64,000 nt of DNA from Macrocystis pyrifera (taxonomy: Eukaryota; Sar; Phaeophyceae; Laminariales; Laminariaceae): contig JASSKH010000038.1 in NCBI GenBank assembly GCA_031763025.1, forward strand, positions 248,001 to 312,000, read 5' to 3'. Numbering within the stretch: position 1 is the first letter of the stretch; each line of letters opens with the position of its first letter. Both the position numbers and the translations under genes were made by a program. Of the stretch, positions 55,041 through 64,000 are shown one piece after another. The notes under the pieces are model-generated. The model saw only the letters and a list, made by a program, of their open reading frames with translations, ran no database searches and was not told where the DNA came from.

Positions 55041-56046
55041 ATGTATCTGATATATATATTCCATGCATACATGGCCTGGGTGCTCCGATAACAGACGCGC
55101 GAAGATCTCCGGATGACCTATGAAAGGCATCCGGTTGGCCTGTTGAGCCGGCTCGTATTTTGTCTAGCTCCGTGTATGGCATTGACGAGCAAGCAGGCAC
55201 GTGCACGCGCCGTACTCGTGTACGGTCTCGTAGCTGGTCACTACAGTTTGGACGTTGCCCATAATAAAGCAAGGAACTGTTAGTCCTTTACCAGTACATT
55301 ATATAATACTGCAAAGAACCTTACATGCAACATGATGGTAACGACAAATGCAACACTATCGTTCACGTGTACACGAACACTTGTATCAGTACGACGGTAT
55401 ATCTGATTCAATGTTTTCTCAGGGTTTAGGTTTGTTTCATGCACAAGTTTTCAAGCGTGCATACCACAATATCCACTTGTGCGATGGTTCATTTGATTCG
55501 GGGTGTCATATTAGTTTTTGCTTGGCTCACGTTCGTTCTCTAATACCACGGTATCCTGATTGCTGCTGTGTTCGAGAGAGTGGACGGCGCAAGGAAAAAA
55601 ACATGCAGGGAATATAACTAAGTTTATCTACATGCCAAAGTCAAACTCCCTACGTCTACACCTCCGCATATTATTTGGAACGCCCCTCAAGGCAGAAATA
55701 ACATATACCTGGTGTCAACATATCAAGGTCAACCTCGTTAAACACCCGTGCGGATTCTCTGGTGCGTGTTTCAAGCCACGAAATCAACCGCGTTGACGGG
55801 TGTAACAACTGTAATGGTGGTCGGAACAAACTAGTTGAATACGTCGCTCGAGACGACAGTGAGTACAGGATGGACAATGTACGCCTGAATAAATTCTGTA
55901 CGTCAACACGACACCAGGACTAGCTCAAAGCAAGAGCTTAGCATCCCACCGAAAAAAATTGTCGTTTTCAAATGAATATATCACAATGATAGACACACGA
56001 CCGAGGAGATGAAGTTGCTCTTCGATGTCTTGCGTTCGCTCAGCAG

Positions 56047-56600
56047 ATACAAACGGTAGGGGGCTGGCGGGGGGGATGTCCAAGGTAAAAGGAATACTTT
56101 AGGCGGCCAACGTAACCCCGGGGTGAATCTCCCCCAAACACGAAGAAAACCCGAACATACTCCAAGGATATCCGAGGTAAGAGGATTGCTTTGAGCGGTC
56201 GTTGAGTTCCCCCACGATGAAAAGGTTCATCAACACGAAGGTAAATGGGTGAAAAAGGAAGTGGAGAATCGAGTTCAAGGTCAAGATATTGGGATAAATA
56301 GAACAATTGGTTCCAAAAGTATAGGAATTGCTCTCAAACGCGAACCCAGTCAAGAGCGGAGTTCCTATTCTCCTGGCGCCCGTGCTCGAAGATCGAAAGC
56401 TCAAAACAAGGTAAAAGTCATAAAAGGCGGTTCTATGCGTTGATGCAAGTGCCACAATCATTAAAACAAACGGGAGAGTCATCAATGTGGCGGAAGCGGA
56501 AGGCTTTTCACGGGGTGCTACAATTGCGAGGCTATATATGAGGGTCATCAATGAGGCAGAAAGGCAACAGGATCCGGAATTATCACAGATACGGCAATGA
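56047..56600. repeat. Short duplicated blocks
   Basis: 'tccaaggtaaaaggaatactttaggcgg' (about 56078) recurs as 'tccgaggtaagaggattgctttgagcgg' (about 56170). 'agagtcatcaatgtggcggaagcgg' (about 56474) recurs as 'agggtcatcaatgaggcagaaagg' (about 56538). Several copies carry good GTAAG/GTAAA donor-like sites, so this may be the 5' part of the spliced gene downstream, but I cannot prove exons. Confidence 0.35.
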
Positions 56601-56984
56601 AGGTAAGTAGAATCAAGCCCAACGAGACAGGAGCTACAGATAACCGGCTACAGCGCCACCACGGGTACTACCAAGGAGGTAACATCGTCACGCTCAACGT
56701 TATTGGAGAGAACGGTATCCGGCTGGTAAACGGCTTAGAACGCTTAGAATGGACCAGCGTGCCTCGAAAACGATGCGCACGACTGGGAGTGGTCAATTCA
56801 GGGGCAATTCCATTACACTCCAAAACCGACGCTATACCCAATTAACCTGGGCCAACGTAGTGGGAACGGTAGCCCCCTCGGTCAGTGTGACTTCCTACCG
56901 GTGAGAACGGGTCTCCACACGGTCCACTAGCATAACGACTAAACCTGGCCAGGCCAGACAGGAACGTCCAACACATGCAAGCGA

Positions 56985-59391
56985 ATGAGAACAAAGGGGA
57001 AGTCTCGCAAAGTAAACACGAACTCCGAGCGGATGATCGAGTGTACTGTGGCCTTCAGTCAATCACGTAACGCCAGGCGGTCATCCTTGGCACAGGAGGT
57101 GAGTGCGGTGTTGTGGTCGGTAAACCAATTCAGATGATAAGCCTTGGCAAGGGAGTTGCCCGTCGTCGACCCGGCTGTTCGAAAGTCAGAGACGTTCTTC
57201 CATGCGGCGCAAAATGGATTTGCGCTTCATCGAGTACGCCATGGACCTGTTATGGCCACCCTATGCTCACCACCTGCTCCCGAATACCCTGTCGAGGTTA
57301 GAGTATTCTGCGTTGAGGTGATAGCTTCAGGGAGGCCTTTCCAGACGATGCACCATGTTTTCAAACGTAAAGAGGTAGTAGTATCGGAGGGCCATAGCCT
57401 TGCCGAGCTTGGTGGAGACGGAGAGGTTGCATCGGCAACAGAGAGGGATACGGCAATTGCAACCAAGCAATGTGTACATGTCATGTGCCACCTGCTATGC
57501 ATGCATTCAACCTGTAAACGATCTCGAAGCCAGATAATCAACCGCGTCGTGACCGTCATAACATGCCTGATCAGTCAACGACGATGGCTGTAAAGACGAC
57601 TGAAAAAACTAAATATTGTGACATTCTTGGTGTTGCCGAGTCGCTATACCGTAGCTGTGGATTATATCCAAGGGCCACGAGTGACCCGTACGTTTACCCG
57701 CTGCTATATCAACCCAAGAGACTTGGCACAGTGCAGAAGTTGCGGTCGTTGAAGGGAAACGAGGGAAGAGGTGGAGTGCCTCGACTGAAATGCGAATATC
57801 CTTAGACGATCTTGGGCCAGGTGAAGAGGTAAAAATGAAGAGGGATGGTACCTGCAATGCCACGAAGGTATACGCCAGCAGGCCCTCAATGCCGAGGACT
57901 CTAAGCTAGGTATATCAATGGCGATGATAGCGGAGTTGTGCCCCTTTGTTCGCAGTACGTTTGGTTGTCGGGACGTGGCACGCACAACGTTGCTAACCCG
58001 GGGCAAGTGATACTAGCTCGCGCTTGCCAAAGGCGTAGAGTGTGTGCTCTTTGTTGAGCGCAGAAGGAGCAAATGGGTGACCACGCAAGTGGCAGTACTA
58101 CCGTCTACCCCCCCTACAATGGTGGAAGGTCCCTGAGATGTACATCCAAGGCCTTGAGCAGGGGCTGCAAACAGGTAATAGGTTCGAGGATGTGTTGTTG
58201 TTGGTGCATTATGCCAGCACATCCTTTGCTTGTAAGTCCAGTACCGTTGAAGGAGGCCCTCGCGGTAGTCGTCACACTCAGCGATGTGCTTTTCGGAACC
58301 GCTATTGGTCCGGGGCGATGCAGGGGGGGGGGGTACAGTGTAGGTAGTAAAAACTCTGTGCCAATGGCTGAAAATGTCTATGTGCTACGGTCCCATCCGG
58401 GGGGAAGTTTACAGTCTTGGTGGTGAAACATCTATGCCAAACATCTATGCCAGCGGCTGAAAATGTCTATATGCTACGGTCCCGTCAACCATCCCCGAAG
58501 CTGTCGAAACTCTGGGGGAGTGGCTACAGAAGACATTATCGGGACGCTGCAGGTCTTGGCCTCTTCAGTGAGACAAAGAACTACTCCCCAAGTGATGAAT
58601 TCGACGCTTCACCCCAGATCCTTACCCACCATGCTTTCCATTCACGTTGGCCGGGCCTATCACTGATGTGTATCAGGCCTGAGTTAAACGTTTTCATGCC
58701 TGTATTTGATTTGTTGTAGTACCTACTATCTTATGTTACCTGGACGGGTGCAGGGCCAAGGCGAGGACGACAAACTGAGGACGACGGTGGTTGCGGTGGG
58801 CATGACGATATTCATGAATGCTCTGAACTCGATCATGCCGTCGATTCATGGCTCGTGCATCTGGTCGAGGGTTTTATTCAGGACTTGCTCAAATTTACAC
58901 TTTGGCGGAAACGTTATACACGATGACCGATCGCAGGCTCTCACAGCACGTGGCAGATCCAAAGGTATGCGAGCATTTTTTACCTGGCTTGACGACCATA
59001 ATCCGAGAGTGAGTATCACTCCGCTACAGCTGCACGTACTTCTGGTGGAGGCACGTAAGTACGGAAGTAGTCTTCAACTGGATCACGATGAGGTGAGTAC
59101 AGGCTCCACTCCAGTGGATATGGTTTACCGTTTGTAAGGACTGCACTACCGGTCAGACCGCCGTTCTCAGAGTGCCATTCTCGCTCGCTGCAGATGCTAA
59201 CACGGCACAAGCTAGAAACAGTTTTTGGAGCAGCGAGCGAGAGACACGGGCTAGATACAACGTCAGGAGGGAGTTTCCAGACATTTGAAGGCGGCAAACG
59301 TTCATCAAAGACGGGTACGACGTCAGTTACTACTAATTGCGAGTGGGGTATCCAAATGAAGATGGAGAGTAGTTCGATCGTCAAGCGCTAA
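56985..59391 (+). CDS. Unrecognised spliced gene, plus strand
   Basis: Exon-like segments with matching phases: 56985-57098 (donor CAGGAG|GTGAGT), 57190-57317 (weaker acceptor), 58754-59092 (acceptor GGTGCAG|GGC, donor GATGAG|GTGAGT) and 59194-59391 (acceptor TCGCTGCAG|ATG, ending TAA). The middle connections between 57.3 and 58.75 kb are not resolved. The first segment is basic (MRTKGKSRKV), the second contains LRFIEYAMDLLWPPYAHHLL, the third FFTWLDDHNPRVSIT and LQLHVLLVEARKYGSSL. No family is recognised and no function is proposed. The last two exons are the best supported. Confidence 0.4.
58754..59092 (+). CDS. Unrecognised gene, penultimate exon
   Basis: 113 codons in phase 0 at both ends. 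An alternative donor (GGCAC|GTAAGT) lies inside it at 59055, 38 bases upstream of the main donor. Composition is ordinary globular protein, unlike the repeats around it. Confidence 0.5.
59194..59391 (+). CDS. Unrecognised gene, last exon
   Basis: Sixty-five codons then TAA, phase-0 entry after a pyrimidine-rich acceptor (cattctcgctcgctgcag). Ser/Thr/Gly-rich. The preceding intron is only 101 bases. Confidence 0.45.
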   Translation: MLTRHKLETVFGAASERHGLDTTSGGSFQTFEGGKRSSKTGTTSVTTNCEWGIQMKMESSSIVKR

Positions 59392-61612
59392 ACTAAACGA
59401 AACAGCTGGCGACCACTTCAGTCTAAACCGTTTGCTCAAGCGGTGAATCTGGCTGGAAAGGGGAGAAAGGCATGAAGGACTTCAATCGTCCTGATCTAAA
59501 GCGGCACAAGGTGCTTGCGGTGATCTCATTCTAAACCGTTTGTTCAAGCGGCGGGTCTGGCTGGAGCGGGAAGAAGAGCTCCGCCATACGGGGCCGCACT
59601 CATTTAAGATTTGGGGGACCATACCAGACTTGGGGGGGTAACGAGTCGAGGCATGCAGCCACGAGCCGTTGGGTGCAGAGTATTACTCTGTGGGTGTGGG
59701 AAAAGTGTTTCATTCAGCAGACGGTTTCTGGTTGCTAAATGCAAAACGTATGACCAAGATGTTTAGCGCGTGCAGCGCATGGGCCGTCAACCGATATCTT
59801 TAGACGCTCCCCAAGTAAGGAAGAGAATACGGGCAAAACCTAAAACCTTAACCAAACTAAATACTGAGGGATTATAGGCTAACCCGACTGTTCACTCAAA
59901 AAAACGCATCATTCCGCGTGATAGCGGGCATTATCGAGTATCCGCATCGGTGGTAATCAGGGTTTTTAGTTTACGTATGTACGTATGCTTCGCTCTTGCT
60001 TGAGCAAAGCACTGGAGCCTTTGACTGCCGACGGCATCAACTTACTAACTGAGGAGGCGAGTCAGGTGAGAGTTGGCAGCTCACGCCGAAGAGCTTGCCG
60101 TAACACAACCTCATCGCCACTGAGGTATCTTCTGCGCTGTGTATGTACGTCCATGTACATGCAGGCGCCCCGCCTACTTTCGTCTGCCGCTGAGGCGGCT
60201 GCTGCTCCACTGATGCTTCGTTGCTGCATTTCAAAGACGCTGCTGAGGCGTAAATATCGGACACCCTACCGGAGTACTATATTGATGTATATTTCTGCGG
60301 TGTGATATATTACTGCTACAGTACTAGTATATCAATGTGCCTGGGACCTGTACACCATATGTAGGTCACAACAAAGCAAGGCACCCCCGGGGGAAAGGTC
60401 TGCGCCCGTACGTGTTTGCAGCCGCCATTCTTAATGTTATTCCAGGTAGAACACGAGTGAGATCTGAGGCTGTGGCGGTTACTGGTAGCCACTGCTGCTG
60501 CGACGTAGGTATGGTGGCCTTTTTATAGGTAGTTCGAAAATGCAGAACGAAACGATTACTAATACGAAGTACAGTGGCCGCCGTTGATTGCAAAGTCAGA
60601 CACCGGCTAGTACGGGTAGGCGATCCTCGAGCACACAATCCGATTTCGAGTATACGCCGAGACCAACTGCTGTTATTGTGGTCTGGCCCCGCGAAGAGAC
60701 GTGCTGGGTGCGCTGCACTGCTCGAAGGACCCACGCGTTCGAACTCCCGCTGCCTTCGTTTGGTCTGGCAGTGAAGAGACGTTCCGAGTACACTAGAGTC
60801 AACCTGGCTTGGTATTTTACACCAGTATTTCACAATGTAACTGACTGATGTCGCTGTAGTCTACGAGTACGTATTTACGGAGAGGTGAGCGCTGAGTGCG
60901 CTCCTCTTGGTCTCTAGGTCCGAGCCCGCGCCAGGCGACTGTAATTTGGCTGGGGGAAGACGCGCCCCCCGATGACCGCGCGTCGGGCGGAAAGAAATGT
61001 GGCTATACAGCTGTGTCCCCATCCGACTCATCGATTGTTCTGCTGCTGCTTTCTGTCGATCAAATATTCTAGAAGGTAGAAACTATGGTAGGTTTCGATT
61101 TGAAAGTCTGATGACCCAAGTGGTCGGATTTCGGGCCAAAATCCGACGACCTGGGCCCTCGTATTCTCATATCGAATCATTGCCGGTCAGATACTGTATA
61201 TTCGGACTGCAGAAGCCGATGCGTTCATTTTGGAGATCGAAAATACGAATCTAAAGCTCGAAATCGAACCCAATAGAAAACAACCTATCAGCGCTCCTCG
61301 TCGTTTCTTAGACATATGTCCTTGAGTTGTTCGTGCTAGCGAGAAATAAGGTTCACCTTACGAAACGAAGATGCCTCATCGTGATCCCCGACCCAGGCTA
61401 TGTTGGGAGCGGCCTCGGGCGTGCTTGGGCCGTGCCCTGGCTGCCGATTGACCGGGTGTGCTGTACCCGTTCTTTACAGAAACCTTTAAAATATGTCAGT
61501 TGTGAGTGGGACCAGTTGAGTGGTCGATACTTGATTTATCAGAGTCTCGTGGCGAAAGATGTGGGTTGATGGTCTACCATTGCCCCGTCAGGCATATATT
61601 TGGCCCGTCACG
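59392..61612. other. Region without a supported gene
   Basis: A short duplicated phrase ('tctaaaccgtttgctcaagcgg' at 59420, 'tctaaaccgtttgttcaagcgg' at 59531) is present. Frames on both strands at 60.4-60.8 kb overlap and show no family. Confidence 0.35.
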
Positions 61613-61639
61613 CCCTAACCCTAACCCTAACCCTAACCC
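61613..61639. repeat. Second interstitial telomeric repeat
   Basis: Four perfect CCCTAA units plus CCCG, in the same orientation as 17410-17459 and, like it, ending '...CCCTAACCCGAA'. No retroelement coding sequence follows this one. Confidence 0.9.
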
Positions 61640-62028
61640 GAAAGTATACAAGGTAATAGTATGTAGCATTGGGATGTCCTTGACAGCTGTCCGTCAAGGG
61701 GCAAATGTGCCATCAACCGACATCTATGCTCGCTCGTGACGGCAAACATGTTCTGTTTTCGATGCCTGCATCCAGATTGGACCTCTTCCCCTTTGGCCGA
61801 AATGGGAGAGGCCGCAGCCTTCGCGACTTTCGACAGCTCCTGGCAGCAAGAGTGTGGGAAATATGGGCGGGGGCGGACGGTCTCGTGCTCCGCCGTTGCG
61901 CGTGAGTTGAGGGTCAGGCGTTACAGAAACAGGTGTAGAATTGCCGATTCGGGCTAGGGTAGGCAAAAAACAATTTACTGCAGCCACACTCAATATTTTT
62001 CCTTTTGGGCCCGTCATTGGGTGGGGAG

Positions 62029-62547
62029 TGTACTCATCATCATGCATGGCCGTAGTCGTATGACCATAGACCCTTGCATCCATACAATGCCGCGACGGAG
62101 CACGTCGGATTTTCATCGACCAGGCCGAAATTGCTTGCACCAAGCGCGAAGCTCCGTGAGTTGTTGGGCAGGTCGCATGAAGGGTGAGCTGCACCCTACT
62201 AAGACCACGTTAGAGGCGGAGTTTCTTAGATATGGATAACAGCGTCAATGAATGGATTTATTTTCTGGTGTGGTCACTTCCAGAGGCAGCAATGGCTTTA
62301 TCACGTAACTGCCTCGTGGGTGCCTCACCATATATACACTACGTGCTGTAGTCATCCCGCTTGTGCGAAGAAAAATTTCTCCCTGCACAAACATGATCTA
62401 ACCAGACCGCCAGCGGTGGCAACCGCCGAAACAAACAAAACCAAAATCGGTACGCTGGCTGTCTAGCTCACACGGTTAGAGGCATGTTTTGCAGCGTCGT
62501 CGCCAGCCGTCGCCAACCAAACCTATGTACCTGGTATACCAGGTACA
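62029..62547 (+). repeat. LTR-like repeat R, copy 2
   Basis: Preceded by gggtggggag, starts TGTACTCATCATCATGCATGG and ends CCAGGTACA, a TG...CA pair with inverted ends (TGTAC/GTACA). It shares blocks with copies 1 and 3 throughout. Confidence 0.78.
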
Positions 62548-62549
62548 TA
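62524..62549. other. Perfect 26-bp palindrome
   Basis: TATGTACCTGGTATACCAGG continued by TACATA is its own reverse complement over 26 bases, centred at 62536/62537. It spans the right end of repeat copy 2. Confidence 0.95.
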
Positions 62550-62568
62550 ATATTGCGGGGAGGAGGGG

Positions 62569-62982
62569 TGTACTAATTGCCATGCATGGCCGTAGTCGTA
62601 TGACCATAGACCCTCGCATCCCTACGTTTGCCCGGACGAAGCACGTCGGGTTTTCACCGACCAAGCAGATATTGCTTGCACCAAGCGCGAAGTGCCATGA
62701 GGGATTGGGCGAGGCACGTGAAGGCTGAGCAGCATCCTAATAAAAACCGCTTTAGAGATGGATTTTCTTGCCTTTATGACAGCATCGATTAATTGATTTA
62801 ATTTCTGGTATGGCTAATCCAGAGACAACAATTGGTTTACGATGTAACTGCCTCGTGGGTGCCTTACCATGTACACACTACATTATGTTTATCCCCCTTG
62901 TGCGGCGTAAAGGTTCTCCCGGCACAAAAATGATCTACCTTGACCGTCGGCCGTGACGACGCCAAAACCTATACCAGGTACA
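62569..62982 (+). repeat. LTR-like repeat R, copy 3
   Basis: Preceded by GCGGGGAGGAGGGG, starts TGTACTAATTGCCATGCATGG and ends ACCAGGTACA, followed by caacatag and a G-run. Only 21 bases separate it from copy 2. The tail between 'cgccgaaac' and 'cgccaacc' seen in copies 1 and 2 is absent. Confidence 0.78.
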
Positions 62983-63129
62983 CAACATAGGGGGGGGGGG
63001 GGGGTCGCTTCTCCTGGTATATTAGACGCTATATAAACAACTACGCAACACAAATTCGTATACATTACAAGTCACTTGATGATAGACTGATCAATCCGGC
63101 AGTCTAGGTCACGTGAGTAGCGCAAGTGA

Positions 63130-63399
63130 CATGAGCTTAGTACACCACAGATACCTTTCTCTACACGACATATACCTTTCTCGAGTTCACCGTGTACAAA
63201 TGCGCCGTTAAAGTGCATATTTTGTCCTGACCAATGGGAACGGATGTACTCAATGAAGAGTCACGTGAACACCAAGCACGTGAAGCTGAGGAGCAAGGAC
63301 TCGGACGGTCAACAGTTTCTTGCGAGTATTGTTGTCAGCGAAGTTGAAAAGAAAAGTGTGGGGGCATTGTTAAAAATAGGTCTTAAAACGAAGGAGTAG
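63130..63399 (+). CDS. Possible C2H2 zinc-finger exon
   Basis: This open frame without its own early ATG contains a canonical C-x2-C-x12-H-x4-H finger: KCIFC..., HVNTKH (63211-63282). It is followed by a basic-acidic segment VVSEVEKKSVGALLKIGL and a TAG at 63397. Finger spacing is exact and the rest reads like protein. Flanking splice sites are not proven, so gene structure is open. Single fingers of this kind occur in DNA-binding and transposase-derived proteins. Confidence 0.4.
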   Translation, partial: HELSTPQIPFSTRHIPFSSSPCTNAPLKCIFCPDQWERMYSMKSHVNTKHVKLRSKDSDGQQFLASIVVSEVEKKSVGALLKIGLKTKE

Positions 63400-63421
63400 A
63401 GCTATTGGTGCACGCACAACT

Positions 63422-63589
63422 CAGGTGCCACTTCGTGGCCAAAATACGGAAGGAACCTTGACCGAAGACAGAAACAGGAACAAAGGTTCCGGGGGCGACG
63501 TCAGCATTTTTAGCGAATCTGACAGTGAATTTGACAGTAACATCGAGAGCGAGGAAGAAGAGGACGGAGTGGATGACGATGAGGAAAAC
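63422..63589 (+). CDS. Possible acidic exon downstream of the zinc finger
   Basis: After an acceptor-like caactcag|GTGCC, a frame of about 55 codons ends in a Ser/Asp/Glu-rich tract (FSESDSEFDSNIESEEEEDG) and TGA. It may belong to the same protein as the finger exon. Purine-rich sequence continues to 63710 (GAA/GGA repeats), so the acidic tract could also be a by-product of a purine-strand repeat. Confidence 0.3.
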
Positions 63590-63715
63590 GAAGACGGAGG
63601 ATGATAATGAATAAAAAGGACAAGGGAAGAAGAAGAGGTGGAGGGGGAAGAAGAAAAAGTAGTAGAAGAAAAAGAAGAAAAAGAAGCCGGCGGGGAGGGG
63701 GCGGGGACAGGTGAG
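63590..63715. repeat. GA-rich purine tract
   Basis: About 125 bases almost entirely A and G on the + strand (gaagaagaggtggaggggga, aaagaagaaaaagaag). Produces a Ser/Pro-rich spurious frame on the minus strand. Confidence 0.75.
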
Positions 63716-64000
63716 GGGAATAGTGACCGCACGACGTCTAAAATAAAATGTTCAAATTGTGTCTGTAAGTAGCAGAGGCCAGACAGTGTTGGCGAAGAGG
63801 AAGTGGAAGGAGGGGTCATCATCATCGGATGTTGAATAAGGGACGTAGGGGCAGGGGACGGTGCCCTACCAGAGACGGGGCAGGGGAGGATAATTGCAGC
63901 GGCCGAATCGTGGCCGAGGGGGTCCGGAGGAAATGGTCGGAGGTTTGATTGGCTATGTATGTGCCCTCTTGCCTTTTCGGGCGTGCGTGCGAGGATAATT

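Noticed and set aside
63421-63825. Ser/Pro-rich minus-strand frame of 134 residues
   Set aside because: It is the complement of a GA-rich purine tract and an acidic coding-like segment; pure low complexity.

Overview
Organism and character. The window is eukaryotic nuclear DNA, repeat-rich and gene-poor. There are no operons or ribosome binding sites. Coding segments are broken by GT-AG introns, there are two short interstitial tracts of CCCTAA telomere-type repeat, and most coding sequence belongs to retrotransposons. The Ty3/gypsy-type, chromodomain-bearing elements and the LINE style suggest an alga or stramenopile-like protist. That placement is an inference from element style only; no marker gene is present. 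// Layout. 1-1.0 kb: degenerate minisatellites. 1.3-2.6 kb: a gag-like fragment interrupted by an LTR. 2.0-15.0 kb: element I, a Ty3/gypsy-like retroelement in which the ORF ahead of the protease carries a NADAR (DUF1768/YbiA-like) domain. It is followed by protease, a reverse transcriptase (RT)/RNase H remnant with the core deleted, DD35E integrase, chromodomain and an extra Tudor-like tail. 17.4-18.3 kb: telomere repeats directly abutting an integrase C-terminus from a second Ty3-like family. 20.6-48.6 kb, minus strand: one host gene reconstructed here from five exons that join in phase, a glycosyltransferase-like protein with a [10 protein letters not shown] motif. Its exons are pushed apart by transposons. 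A 3.5-kb non-autonomous LTR element with an exact 5-bp target duplication sits in one intron (20.9-24.5 kb). A 20.6-kb intron holds a decayed LINE (26.1-29.5 kb), an LTR scrap, and element II (32.7-45.4 kb). Element II is a second, older, diverged copy of the NADAR-bearing family with RT and RNase H still recognisable. 47.4 kb: a small foldback element. 52-63 kb: three copies of an LTR-like repeat, tandem arrays, long homopolymers, an unrecognised plus-strand spliced gene (57.0-59.4 kb), and a possible C2H2 zinc-finger exon near the right edge. // How the parts relate. Elements I and II share the order gag (coiled coil, zinc knuckle, basic tail) - C-run - NADAR - protease - RT/RNase H - integrase - chromodomain - Tudor-like tail. 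Having two diverged copies shows that NADAR belongs to the element family and is not a chance fusion. NADAR proteins act on ADP-ribose/NAD-type N-glycosidic bonds, and some reverse nucleic-acid ADP-ribosylation, so a retroelement-borne NADAR could counter an ADP-ribosylation-based host defence (inference). Both copies are broken and damaged at different NADAR positions. The LTR pair around element I differs at only about four positions, while element II's LTRs differ at roughly a quarter of positions, so the family has been active over a long period.
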